Positions 24,501-35,575 are shown, counted from the stretch's first letter. The stretch: 64,000 nucleotides of DNA from Oscheius tipulae (GCA_037178975.1 JASJZH010000004.1:1178001-1242000), one strand, 5' to 3'. Numbers and translations are program-made. The notes: a model not told the origin generated them from the sequence alone.

Positions 24501-26316
24501 CGCATGTGTTCAATAGCTGATCGACTAATAACCATCAGCAAGTCGAACAGCCGCAGAAAATGAGAATATCCATCGCATTTCAACAAAGTCTGATCGAAAT
24601 CTTTGGTAACAATAACATGCTTAAATACCATTTCTTCTACAAGCTTCACAACTTCTGCGTAGTAAACATTTCGATAACTTTCTTTCAGAACACTAGATAT
24701 CCTGATCCATTTGGTTATACCAGACGTCTCAGATGGGTTTTTCATGAAATATTTCCATACTGTACGCAGCTTTATATCCAACATTTGATCATTACAAACT
24801 TGATTCCAAAAGGCTTTGAATTCTTCTATTGTAACCTGAAAATCTGTTAATTTTCATAGTAGAAAATCGAAACAATTCGCAGGGCTTCAAGCTTTTTGGA
24901 ACTGTACTCTGGGACTCCATCATTACCAACGTGAATACACTGTTCAATCCATGGTTTATCATAGCATGGTGCTTCATCTGACGGTCGGTTGAGTATTGGC
25001 GCAAACAGCTCAACTTCGGAGCCGAATGGGTCATTTTTCAGTTCCTCCCAATCTTCGCTATTCACTGCTAAGCAGAGCTGAAAAGAACGTAAAAATATAA
25101 AGAAACACTTACAATGTACGAATGCTGTTGTACAACATCCTCAGGTGGATCGGGAAATCGAATTTTATTGAATAGAGCATACATTTTGAGATTTTGAGAG
25201 TCACCAATAGTTACCTCGTGAAAGTACTTATCGAGGGTGATTCTTTGCCGAGTCAGAAGTTCTTTAATTTTCGGTAAGAACGCGGGAGGGCGAACAATTT
25301 TGCTAGGAGTGCAATTTGAATGTAACTTTTCAAAACTGTCAAGAAGACAAGACAGCGTAGGCCTTTGTTGCTCATCTTTATCCCACATTCTAAAATAGCT
25401 CTGTTCTCGCAAATAGGTGGCCGTACCTCTTTATTACATCTTTCAGTCGAGGTTCGAGGGAACGGACTATAGCCGGCCGCTTGTCATTTTGTAGGTCTTC
25501 ATAGAGTTGCATTTCATGTTCGTTAAACGGCTTCAGTCGATGAAACATTTCCCAGACAGTGATACCCAAAGAGTAGACGTCAGCGGCGTATGTGTATGAG
25601 GTATTATCACCGAACAGAATCTCCGGAGCAGAGTACCGTTTAGTTACGCCGCTGGAAACTACCTAAATAGAAGGAACTAAAAACTCACGTAAAAGTAAGT
25701 TCAGTGTGGTCCAATCGTTTAGCCGACCCAAAATCTGACAACTTCAAAATTTTTCGACCTCGGCCAAGGAGCATGTTTGAAGGCTTCACATCTCTGTGGA
25801 GAACACTTCTTTTGTGTAAATATTCTAATCCGCGTGTTCCTTGTAAAATCCAGTTGTGGCAGTCTTTGTTTGTATAATGCGCTTCGGAGTGAATTACTGT
25901 TGTTATTCCAAATTAAAAAGAAAAACAGCTTACGGTTGTCCAAACTTCCAACTTCCATAAACTCCATAACATATCCGTAACTCCTAGAATACGAAGAGTC
26001 CTCTTCATAAACACCAAGAAGCCGAACCACGTTCTCATGAAAATCGATAAACGAATGCTTCAACAGTAAATCAATCTCCTTTCTATTTTCTTTTCTCAGG
26101 CCAGGTCCTTTGAATATTTTTATGCATACAGTTCTGCAATAATTCTTTATCGCATGTAAAAGCTTACTTTGTTTTAAATATCCCCCTATATGCCTCTCCT
26201 TCACCTCCATTACCAAGATACTTTATCTTGGATGTAAAATCTGCGTTACTATAAAGTTTGACATGGTCGAATTTTTTTAAATCTCGAAAAGAGAAGCGCT
26301 TTTGTTCGTTGCTCAT
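21598..26316 (-). CDS. tandem protein kinase-pseudokinase, about 1296 aa
   Basis: Nineteen exons (5' to 3'): 26316-26168, 26133-25934, 25896-25689, 25651-25427, 25389-25113, 25077-24874, 24835-24449, 24409-24077, 23992-23620, 23582-23434, 23398-23306, 23151-22963, 22928-22794, 22754-22653, 22612-22406, 22366-22261, 22224-22104, 22067-21768 and 21730-21598. Kinase 1 (about 30-330) is complete: GNGGEG 35-40, K55, HRD 150-152, DFG 171-173 and SAPE. About 650 residues of unrecognised, partly helical sequence follow. Kinase 2 (about 1010-1270) keeps VAAK (K1049), HRDVKPSN (1146-1153) and RAPE, but has no glycine loop and SFE instead of DFG (1167-1169), so it should be catalytically dead. The motif KELLTRQRIT occurs after kinase 1 and again before kinase 2. 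The donor at 24077 (GTCTAC) is poor; without it an in-frame TAG near 24000 would split the locus into two genes. Confidence 0.75.
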
Positions 26317-26704
26317 GTTTCTAAAAATTTGGGCGTAGAGATGGTGAGAAAATTAAAAAAAATCGAAACAGCCGTGTGGCAGCACCACACAAGACCAGCA
26401 GCTGATAAGGAACCATGAAAGCACGAGGAAGGTCACTATGGCCCGCAGATTTTGGGAGCGTTAACACCAAAACCAGAATTGGGGATAACGCAACATCTTA
26501 CGGTAGTGCGTTACCCTCAAAGATGAAATTGGAAGTAACGCCTCATATCCTTTCTTTAGCAGCTTAATTTGCAAATGTATCAATGAAATGAATGCGATAA
26601 TTGATTTGTGCATCTATGTTGTTTTATCACTTTAATTTCAGTCAGAGTCAATAGAATGTCATAAAAGACGTCGAAAAGAAAATTCAACTGGATTGAAATT
26701 AAAC
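26317..26704. other. short intergenic region upstream of the kinase gene
   Basis: A/T-rich; the promoter of the minus-strand kinase gene should lie here, but I see no clear TATA box. An inexact direct repeat of a GGTAACG-type phrase occurs at 26460-26540. No gene seen. Confidence 0.35.
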
Positions 26705-27620
26705 TCAAGAGATGCTGCCTTCTCCAGTGGCACAGACCCTGAAGCGCACAGTACCTGAATTGTATCCTTCAGGAGCATTGACATCAACAAATCCTTTTGT
26801 GTTGAATATCTAAAGGGTTAGTGTGATAACGAAATAGAGAGACAGAGAGCACATACAAAACATGCACGAAGGTAAACTGGGTTTTGCACCAAGAGAGGAT
26901 TACGAAAAACAAGAAAACGAATTGTTCGAGAAGTGCTACAAGCAAAAGAACAAACAATTACATATAAAAGGAAGTAAAAAGCATGGTAAGTACTCAGTGA
27001 TTTGGTACAATACATCTATTTCTTTAGTGATTTTGACTTGGAACCAAAATGAGAATGAAACCATTTGTCGAACTATCAATTTGCGAACCAGCTTACAGGC
27101 GCCAAAATACTTAAAGTAGTTCAAAGCATCAGATTAATCTGTCCTGGAATAAAGTCAATGGAGACTTCACATTTTTGGAAGGAATTGCAAACCATTAATC
27201 AATTCTTTAAAATTTTGGCTGCAGCGGACGGTACGCTCCAGATATACTGGGTACCATTCTATTTTATTCCAGTGTAGAAGTCGACGTTTCTGACCATGTT
27301 GTCTTCAGCTGTGACTCGGCAGCTGTCTTGGTCGGTGGCACAATTCCATCGTTGGTCTGTGCACACCTCTTTTCTGCATTCGAGAGTTTTCCATGACTGA
27401 CTTCGATTAAATTTGTAATTGTACCGTATGGTTGGCCGTCTGCGCCATAATACAACCACCAACTGGAGTACGGTAAGCGCTATCAGTTGTGTTACTCTGA
27501 AGCAGAAAGTTAAGCGTCTTTGAAAAATATTAGACTGACCAAAGTTCGTTTTTGGATCAAGGTATGGCGGTGTAGTTGTAGGCTGAACTTTAGTCTAGCC
27601 TATAATTTAAACGATATGTT
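26705..27620 (-). CDS. partly resolved gene, possibly secreted, minus strand
   Basis: A convincing terminal exon, 26809-26705, starts after TTTAG and encodes 34 residues ending RFRVCATGEGSIS. Upstream, 27510-27262 is open and contains a cysteine-bearing segment (WKTLECRKEVCTDQRWNC), preceded by a possible Thr/Pro exon (PTTTPPYLDP) near 27585-27540. I could not join these exons in one phase, so boundaries and strand order of the middle part are tentative. No family recognised. Confidence 0.35.
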
Positions 27621-27829
27621 GGTAAATGGCTCAACTAATAATTTAAGTCATCACTGTATTCACAGCTAGCGTACAGTACACAGAAATTATGTTTTCTAGT
27701 AAAACACGCATGAGGTCATCAATGGTGAGTGGAAACAATTGAGTATATCACAAGTTTGAAACATGAAGTTTTAGAAAAGAAAAGCACCCACACAAAAGAA
27801 CACCACAGTACAAAAGGTCACATATTTAT

Positions 27830-29116
27830 TCAGTAGCCACTAGCCTCTACTGGTTCGGTACTTCCTACAGGTTGAGCCACAGTCGGAGCAGTGTTTTCCT
27901 CCACCTCGTCGTAGCCTTGCGCTCCGGCTCCGGCAGCCGGAGTCACCAACTCGTCGCCGTAGGAGTTTCGACGTTTCCTGGAAGTTATTTGTAAGAACTG
28001 TCTAGAGCAAACGTCAATGATTATGGAATTGACACGCTATGGTTTGAGGCTATTGTAACAGCTCGTTGAAGCAAAAATACTTTAGTTTCTTAAAATTTGG
28101 AATGTCTTACAGTAACATGAGAACGCAAGCCTATTCGACCTGGCCCCTCAGGTTGTACCCACAGGCAATTGAGCTCGCTCTGGCTCTGGCATTGATTACG
28201 GGTCAAACTTTATCTTAGACTTTATCATGAGGATATTGGTTTCAAGGTCTTCCTGATGAACCTAAACTCGCTGTGAAACAAGAAATATTCTATTTTCTTC
28301 GATGCTCTCAAATTTTCTGAGTCATTTTGGAGCAGGCACTAAGAAAAGAGGAATTATGTAAAATATATCGTGTTCCTATGAGATGCGGTTGCAACAAGCT
28401 TTTGTCAATAATTGAACTTTTTCCAGCTTTAAGCAGCCATGTGGTTAAATAAGCTGCGTTTCTGATAAGTTAACACAGTGATGAAACCAGACAGTCTTCA
28501 AAATTTTTCAAGTACCATTAAACTTAGAAACTTGAAGGAAATGAAGGTATTGTGAACTTTTATTGCTTAGCGCATTTGATATTTTGCTGAAACCAAGGAG
28601 CTTTCTTTAGGACTGCATTTTTAGATTACACAACGAAAAGACTTCTGAATACAATCAGAAGGTGAAACAGAAAACTTTCACATGCCGATAACATTATATT
28701 TTCCCCCATTTTTGCGGTGACGTATCGACCCGGGAAACAACGTCCTACGTTTCACAAGATAGTGAAACAACGACTATTCAAAAGCCTGAACTTGAAGTAT
28801 CATGTATAGCCTACCTGTAACCACTGCTGACAACTGTCGGTATCTTCTCATTGCCGTCCTGAAGAAGTTGTACTGAAGCTTCTTCAGTCAGGGGCCTAAA
28901 TATAATTTTTTGATGCAACAGCAGTAAAAAAAAAGTACCTGTCCTCCAGGACTGGATCATTCCGAGTATTTGGTTTCTTTCCCGGAACTATCAGCTCGTC
29001 CCCGTAGGTATTACTGGTCCCATTTCCTACTAAAAATTCTGAGGTTCTGAGGAAAAAGTGGGAAAACTACGTGGTGCCGCAGCTGTAAAACCCAGGAAGA
29101 GGAGAAAAAGAAACAT
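27830..29116 (-). CDS. small secreted SGY/YGDE-motif protein, 121 aa
   Basis: Four exons in phase: 29116-29071, 29029-28939, 28895-28815 and 27977-27830. The signal peptide MFLFLLFLGFTAAAP is followed by SNTYGDELIVP, then SSGYRKRRNSYGDELVTP, then an acidic tail ending EASGY. The SGYR-basic-N.YGDE unit is the same as in the genes at 30-31 kb and 33.4-35.5 kb, so the three are paralogues. The KRR stretch before NSYGDE could be a dibasic processing site. AATAAA follows the stop within 10 bases, and the last intron is 837 nt long. Members of this kind may be extracellular matrix or processed peptide precursors; that is inference. Confidence 0.75.
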
Positions 29117-29145
29117 TGCTTGGACTTCCTGGTGATGGAGACACG

Positions 29146-29153
29146 CTTTTATA
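29146..29153 (-). promoter_or_regulatory. TATA box of the 121-aa secreted protein gene
   Basis: TATAAAAG on the minus strand, about 30 bases before the start codon at 29116. Confidence 0.5.
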
Positions 29154-29277
29154 GCGAGAGATTGGTCACGGTGGTGAGGAGGAGGCTACTTGAGAAGGAG
29201 TATTGTTTTGGATAAGAGTAGGGAGGAGATACAGGAAATCTTGAAGGGAGGAAGAGGATGAGTGTTTATGAGATGGG

Positions 29278-29405
29278 AATAGAGAGACAGAGAGACTGAG
29301 AGACAGGGGGACAGGGTGACAGAGAGCCAGAGAATAGGAGAGACTGGGAGACAAAGAGATATTGAAAAAGTGAGAGACTGAGAGATTGAGATATAGAGAG
29401 ACAGT
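29278..29405. repeat. GAGACAGA-type simple sequence
   Basis: Purine-rich array of imperfect GAGACAGA/GAGAGACT units. Similar arrays lie at 32635-32690 and 41300-41335, and in complement at 5450-5510, 16605-16650, 48115-48200 and 52200-52315. Confidence 0.8.
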
Positions 29406-29970
29406 GAACCTAACATAGTGCGATCTTCCAATTCTTGCATTCAACTCATTGTTACCTCTTATGGATACAGTGAAACAAGAAGTTCGAAGCCAGCTCTTGA
29501 TTTTCTACTAATGGGAAAATGTGACACGGATAACTCTAGTAACATTCATCCGTAAAAACGATTTTTCAAGCATCCATGACAGTGTTACTGTGTTTCGTAC
29601 TCGCTGTTATCATGCACGAACTCGATGAAACAAACGTTTTTCATTTGTTTCATTTCTATACTGCCATCAGCGCATATTGCTGTTTTCTATCTACCAGAGC
29701 CTCTTATGACAAATATCGAGCTTTTGAAATCTTCAAGTGCAAAAGTAGAGGAATGTCCTAACACTCTAATTCATACGGCAGATGAGAGGCAGATTTAGGA
29801 AAACGTTGGATCAGAAAAACGTGATACAAGGACAATTGTAAATCAAACCTTGATATTTCCTTTCGACTGAAACTATCTTCTTCCCAGCTTACGCAACCTA
29901 TACCCGTCTCTCGCGAACCAGTAAAAGCTTCTTGTCCGCTAGCCCGACGAGGCAGCCAGTTCTCGAAGCC

Positions 29971-29978
29971 TATAAAAG
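29971..29978 (+). promoter_or_regulatory. TATA box of the 30-31 kb gene
   Basis: TATAAAAG about 40 bases before an ATG at 30011 and 86 bases before the ATG used in the coding model (30057). Confidence 0.5.
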
Positions 29979-30056
29979 CCGAAGAGAGTGGATCTCGCCC
30001 TTTAGCGCCAATGTTGCTACTTTTTCTCAGTCTCATGCCATTTCTGTCCTTTCAAC

Positions 30057-31016
30057 ATGTTTTACGTAAGTTCTTTGCTTTGACTTATTGATAGATTCGA
30101 ATTTGTTTCACAGATTCTTTGTATTGGTGGGGCTATGAGTTGGCATACTGAAGAGAAGGGTGAGTAATGAAAACTATACATACGTTGTGTCTTGGAAAGT
30201 TAACAAATTGACCACAGAGTCTCGAGCTCTTTGAGCTATCTATCACAAACATTTTGGATTGTGTTCTAATTTGATGCGATCCGGCCGGTCCAGTCCGGAT
30301 CGCACCCGGAATTTAGCGCGCCTAAGCTTATTTCGTTTCGGGGTCAAACATGCATTTTCCGGCTTTGAGATGCTCAGTAAAGTTGTAGAATTCAAAAAGT
30401 TCTTTGACACACATGCCTGATATTTTGATGCACTAAGCTGAGGCCTCTTAGATGCGATTGAGGGAGTGTATCTGCTCGAGCTATTGCCACAAGTGGCCCA
30501 AAAAGGATATGACAAGTAAAAAGTAAACCTCTGCGAAATTGGTATACTGATACTATCTCTGTGTCTCTGTTCTAAGCCGAACCATCTAGAAACTGCTTTA
30601 GAGTATGTAGTCTATCCCCAAACAGTTTTGAACATGGCTGGGGCAGAGTCTGCCAAGACCATCTTTTGCCACCCTATTCCTATATTTTAGTCTCAAAGCG
30701 GTCAACCGAAGAAGAGGGAGTCTTAAGGTACGGAGACGAGCCCTTTACCCCCGTCTACCAACCACAAGACCTCCATCTTGAAAAGGAAAACACTGGAAGG
30801 GAATTGGAACAACGAATTCCTGTAAAAGTGGCCCATGAGCTGAAGCCATCCGGCTATCGCGTCAAAAGGGAGCAGAATGGCTACGGAGACGAGATGGTCA
30901 TACCCCCAGATCAAAAAACTGGCTACGAGATCTATAAAGAGGACGAAGAGAACCCGGTCGACAATGGCTATGAGACGGACGCGCCGGAAATCTATCCTTC
31001 AGGGTACAGGAAGTGA
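30057..31016 (+). CDS. secreted SGYR/YGDE-motif protein, 126 aa
   Basis: Exons 30057-30065, 30114-30159 and 30691-31016 join in phase. The short hydrophobic start (MFYILCIGGAMS) is followed by VSKRSTEEEG...RYGDEPFTP, KPSGYRVKREQNGYGDEMVIPP and a final YPSGYRK, repeating the family unit with KR pairs before the YGDE element. An upstream ATG at 30011 opens a better signal peptide (MLLLFLSLMPFLSF), but it meets a stop after the strong GTAAGT donor. It would fit only with the weak donor at 30059, so the N-terminus is uncertain. Paralogue of the genes on both sides. Confidence 0.65.
30276..30303. repeat. 9-bp stem GC-rich hairpin in intron 2
   Basis: GCGATCCGG at 30276-30284 is complementary to 30295-30303 with a 10-nt loop, inside a GC-rich island. 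Other CCGGG-rich islands occur near 43600 and 61400. Confidence 0.45.
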
Positions 31017-31705
31017 TCTCAATGAATCTTTTCTTGGTAGATAGACCTGTCAGAACGGTACTTAATTTTTCATTTTTATTTTTGTTTCATATTCTGGGTC
31101 GCAAACACGAGTTTTCCCGTGTTTCCTCTCATTTCACTTCACTGATGGTAACGGAAGTACAGGTCTGATTCCTTATCGAATGGGCTACAAAATGATATCA
31201 TACAGTTGTAGTATACACTGAATGTCAATGAAACTCTAGACTTTTGCCAACGTAAGCCGCACATTGTACTTGAGGACTGCTCCATTACTTGTCTTGTGAA
31301 TATGCAGAATCTGTGAAACAATAAACAAATTGTTAGGAAAATAGTGTGCGGACGAGAGTGAGCGATCTCCATTAGTCTCATTTTTCGTTTTATTGTTTGA
31401 ACAAAGGGGCGAAAGATTATTTAAAGCTTTTTTGATCTCAATTTTGGAGACAAAACAACTCTTCTGCTCAGGACAGCCAGAATATTATGAGACGCTTACA
31501 GCTCGAACTGCACGACCTAACTCTAAACATTTACGGAGTTTTGCATATTTTGTTCCTAAAGATAATTCGGAATTCCCCATCAAAAAAAGCTAGTCAGGAA
31601 CCTAAATAAGAACAGATCATAAAGCAAAATTAAAAAAAAGAGCCCACAGAAGAATTTATTGTTTGTTTGTTGTTCCCAGCTTCTGTGCTCTCTCTCTCTC
31701 TCCTC
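31017..31705. other. convergent intergenic region
   Basis: Lies between the 3' ends of the SGYR/YGDE gene and the MATH/BTB-like gene. It has Ruby motifs near 31085 and 31315. No coding exon seen. Confidence 0.45.
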
Positions 31706-32874
31706 CTACTTGGGCTCGGCTCTCTCAGCGACCATCACCGTGTTCTGCTTCAGCCACATTTCCTCCAGTCTGCTGAGAGGTGAGCTGGCACGGAAGACGG
31801 TCTTTCTTCGCATCCTCTTGACCAGATCCGTCTCCTGCTGCTGCATCATCATCATCTGGACATCCATGTAGTGCTTGACAAGGATGACGGCCGTGATGGA
31901 GGACTCTATCTTGTCCAGACGACTGTCAATTGCTGTCATGTAGAGATCCAGCAGTTCCAGCAGACCCATCGTCTCGAGACTCAGACAGACGGACATTTCG
32001 ATAGCCAAGATAAATTGATGCTTTTCCTGGATGGCTGCCTGTTTGGCCAGGGCCAAAAGCTCCCGAATCTGTTGGCTGTCGTAGTGTAGCGGGGATAGGA
32101 AGGTGTAGGTCAGAGCGTAGGTCACAACCGTCTTGACCGTCTGAACAGAGTAGTCGACCTTGAGATCCCCGTAATTGAGCATGGTTCTGATTCCGGGAGC
32201 AGCTCTCCACAGCGCGTCGCCACTGACCATGTACTCTCCATCGGTGCAGAGAATCTTCTTGTCCAGTTGACTCTTGTCCTCCATGGGCTCGAAAGTCCAG
32301 TCGAGTTGGAGTGGAGTCGGTGGAACAGCTGGCGTCCAGTAGATGACCTCAAAGTCCTTCCTCGGCAGACTTAAACAGATGACCATCTGGATTGTGTTCT
32401 GGCTGGTAGGAGCCATCAGAGGGGCAGAGAAGGAGTTTCGTCCACGGGTGCAGAAGCGGGTGGTGAGAGTCGCGGCGCCTTCAGTCTCGCTAATGAGGGT
32501 TTGCTCGGCCAGTATGATGTTGTCCTTGCCCTGCTTCTTGACGAGAGTGAAGTGGCAGCTGCTGGCGGAAAGAGGTAAGATGCTGCGAAAGTTTCGGCAG
32601 GAGACCTGGAACGAGAGTTTAGGCTGAGAGACAGACACGGAGACAGAGAGACAGAGAGACGGAGACTGAGACAGAGGTAGAGAGAGACAGAAAAGTAGCC
32701 TACCTCTATCTGGACGTTGGTATTGCCCGGTCGTCTCGGACGTTGAACATGGACAGTCCACTCGATGAAGGTCTGGGCGTAGGTAGTAGCGAAGCGGTAG
32801 AGCAATTTGACTTTCGGGGGCTTCTCCTTGTCTAAGAAGGGCGTCGTGTAAGAAAAGAGAAGGTTGTCAGCCAT
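31706..32874 (-). CDS. MATH/BTB-like domain protein, 356 aa
   Basis: Two exons: 32874-32704 and 32605-31706. The intron is rich in the CTCTGTCTC simple repeat. The N-terminal half (about 1-170) reads like a divergent MATH/TRAF-type beta domain (FIEWTVHVQRP, FRSILPLSASSCHFTLVKK). Residues about 190-290 resemble a BTB/POZ domain: CTDGEYMVSGDALWRAAPGIRTML, then D.KVDYS...VK.VVTYALTYTF and a helical RELLALAKQA region. The C-terminus is helical and methionine/glutamine-rich (MDVQMMMMQQQ). MATH-BTB proteins are expanded in nematodes as substrate adaptors of Cul3 ubiquitin ligases, and this role is inferred here. The match is by pattern only and both domains are divergent. Confidence 0.65.
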
Positions 32875-33406
32875 CTTCTATGGAGCTGCTACTAGACACC
32901 GAATCCTCAGGGAACTTTATTGCTTTTCAACTTTTGTTGAAAACTACAACATTTTAAATTCCTCCAATAAAAGATACTGATTACTCTGCAACAGAGAACC
33001 CTGTAGAAAAGCTCTGCCCGTTTCACATCTGTCTCTTTGTCTCTCTGTATGTATCTGTGTCATCCTGTTTCTTTCATTCCCTTTCTAATTCCCTCTCAGA
33101 ATTTCTTCCAGAAGATGAACAGGGACAGCTTTCCAAACACCAAGAAAAAAGATTAGAGTGTGACTGGTGAAAAGGAGAGATCCTCCAACTCGATAACTTC
33201 TTTTTCATCACAGGCGAAAGCTGGCCCCCGAGCGATGGCAACAACCGAACAAGCATTGATTTTCAATTTTATTGAGCGAAAAAGTGGGCAGTGCACGGCT
33301 TCGAGCCGACTGTTAAAGACCTGAATTTGATAAGCGTGTGACTGGAATTTGACGAGATGAGATGCTGGTTGAATAGTCTCTCCTATAGTTCTTCTAGCTC
33401 TACAGC
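32875..33406. other. intergenic
   Basis: Upstream region of the MATH/BTB-like gene and downstream region of the Ala/Pro repeat gene. A CTCTGTCTC-type tract lies near 33030-33060. No Ruby motif or gene noted. Confidence 0.45.
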
Positions 33407-35532
33407 TTAAGCTCTGTATCCGGAAGGAGCAGAGGCAGCCGGAGCGGCAGGAGCGGCAGGAGCAGCAGATCCGCAGTCAGGGGCAGCTGGAGCAGCAGCA
33501 GGAGCCTCTTGCTTGGCTGGCTCGGGAGCAGTCTCGGGCTGGGCGGCTTCGGGAGCAGCAGCGGCAGCAGCGGGGGCGGGAGTCACTGCAAAGTTGACAG
33601 TTTTCATGTGAGGGTTGAATCACTGTCATTGTCCCTGTCAATGTCACTGTCGTTCTCCCTTACCCTGCTCATCTCCGTAGCTGTTTCTCTTGGCACGGTA
33701 TCCAGAGGGAGCAGAGGCAGCCGGGGCCGGAGCAGGAGCGGGAGCTCCACAGTCAGGAGCAGGAGCAGCCTGAGCGGCAGGGGCCTCCTGCTTGGCGGGT
33801 TCGGGAGCAGTCTCGGGCTGGGCCTCAGGAGCAGCAGCGGCAGCAGCAGGGGCGGGAGTGACTGAAATGGGGCATAAGAGGATAAGGGGCTATCTTACCC
33901 TGCTCGTCTCCGTAAGCGTTGCGGACAACTCGGCGGTGCTTGAAGACACGACGACGGTATCCGGAAGCAGCAGCAGGAGCCTCAGCGGCAGGAGCAGAAG
34001 GAGCCTCAGCGGCAGGGGCAGCAGGAGCTGCTTCAGGAGCAGGAGCCTCGGGTGCGGCGGCGGGAGCAGCATTGCAGTCAGGAGCAGGGGCAGCTGGAGC
34101 GGGCTGTTCAACAGCGACGGGGGCCTGTTCGGGGGCGGCTTCAGGAGCAGCGGCGGCGGCGGGAGCGGGAGTTACCTGCTCATCTCCGTAGCTGTTTCTC
34201 TTGGCACGGTATCCAGAAGGAGCAGAGGCAGCGGGAGCAGGGGCGGGAGCGGGAGCAGATCCACAGTCAGGGGCGGGGGCGGCAGGAGCGGCAGGGGCCT
34301 CCTGCTTGGCGGGTTCGGGAGCAGTCTCGGGCTGGGCAGCGGCCTCAGGAGCAGCGGCAGCGGGGGCGGGAGTCACTAAAATGGACACATTTTTTACACG
34401 GGCTAAGTTCTCGTCTGTACTATCTTGGCAAACTGAAAAGGCCGTCTCTCAATCTTTTAAGCAACTTTTAGGACACAAAATGGCATTTTCAAGAGTTGCA
34501 ATATTTTGCAAAGTTATAGCTCTTAACTTCTTCTACAACTTTGCAAGACAACACAAACCCCGAAAACAAGTTCGTCGATCTGAAAAAACGGTTCAAAGCT
34601 CACCCTGCTCGTCTCCGTAGGCGTTGCGAGCGACACGGCGGTGCTTGAAGACGCGGTGACGGAAACGGTATCCTCCGGCGGGGGCAGCAGGAGCGGGAGG
34701 AGCAGACTGGTAGCCAGAAGGAGCAGCGGCAGGAGCAGGAGCAGGCTCAGGAGCCGGAGCTGGCTCAGGTGCGGGGGCGGGGGCAGGGGCAGGAGCAGCA
34801 TTGCAGTCGGGAGCAGGGGCAGCGGGAGCGGGCTGCTCAACGGCGACGGGGGCTTGCTGGAAAGGAGATGATTTATACAGGAAACTTTGTTATTTTCTTT
34901 TGTTTTAGACAGAATAAAACCCTGTTTTTTTCTATGCCATTGTTTCCTTGTCAAACCCGAAAACTATAAATTCTAAAGTTATGACCAAGTTTTCAGATGC
35001 ATGGACTAATATGTGAGCGTTACTATAGAAATTTGTAGAGAAAGCTTCGGTAAACAATTTGGAACCTGTAAATGAGAGAGTGGAGAATATAAACGTACCT
35101 CGGGAGCTGCGGCGGCAGGAGCGGGAGCGGGAGCGGGAGTGACCTGCTCATCTCCGTAGCTGTTTCTCTTGGCACGGTAGCCGGAAGGAGCAGCGGCAGG
35201 AGCAGGGGCGGATCCGCAATCAGGGGCGGCAGCGGGAGCAGGAGCGGGCTGTTCGGCTTGGACGGGGGCTTGCTGGAAAAAGAGGACAGGTTTTTACATT
35301 GTCTCTGTCTCTCTGTTAAAAAAACTAAAAAGGAACCTCAGGAGCAGCAGGAGCTGGCTCAGGAGCAGCTGCTGGGGCAGCAGCAGGAGTCACGGCCTCA
35401 TCACCGTAGCTGTTGCTTCCGCGTTTTTGGACTAAAACAGACAGAAAATTGAGCGAGATAGGGGCCAAAAAGCCTACGTTTGCCGGCCGAGGCGAGAACG
35501 GCAAGAGAGGCGAAGAGGACGAAGAACCTCAT
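33407..35532 (-). CDS. secreted Ala/Pro-rich SGYR/YGDE tandem-repeat protein, 476 aa
   Basis: Seven exons in phase: 35532-35478, 35431-35337, 35272-35099, 34856-34604, 34375-33899, 33861-33664 and 33585-33407. A signal peptide (MRFFVLFASLAVLASAG) precedes repeats of 60-90 residues. Each runs YGDEQVTPAPAAA..., an Ala/Pro stretch with one PDC cysteine, then SGYR. Two unit types occur: one with QPETAPEPAKQEAP and SGYRAKRNSYGDE, the other with QAPVAVEQPAP and a basic FKHRRVVRNAYGDE. Splice junctions mostly fall at the same place (Q|V, phase 1), so exons track repeats, but in exon 34375-33899 two units are fused without an intron. KR or RR pairs precede each N.YGDE. Likely extracellular, structural or a processed precursor (inference). 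Confidence 0.8.
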
Positions 35533-35567
35533 GGCTGCTGTGAGGTTTGCCAACGGCAGGCCCGAAC

Positions 35568-35575
35568 TTATATAG
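35568..35575 (-). promoter_or_regulatory. TATA box of the Ala/Pro repeat gene
   Basis: TATATAAG on the minus strand, about 36 bases before the start codon at 35532. Confidence 0.5.

Noticed and set aside
26705-29116. A single transcription unit joining the 26.7-27.6 kb exons to the 27.8-29.1 kb gene
   Set aside because: The 121-aa gene has its own stop and poly(A) signal at 27.83 kb before the other exons.
29186-29440. Open frames rich in Leu/Ser within the GAGA tract
   Set aside because: They translate a simple purine/pyrimidine repeat; no gene evidence.
33509-34620. Long plus-strand open frames opposite the Ala/Pro repeat gene (Gly/Ser/Arg-rich)
   Set aside because: They are antisense shadows of GC-rich Ala/Pro codons; the minus strand has the signal peptide, spliced frame and family motif.
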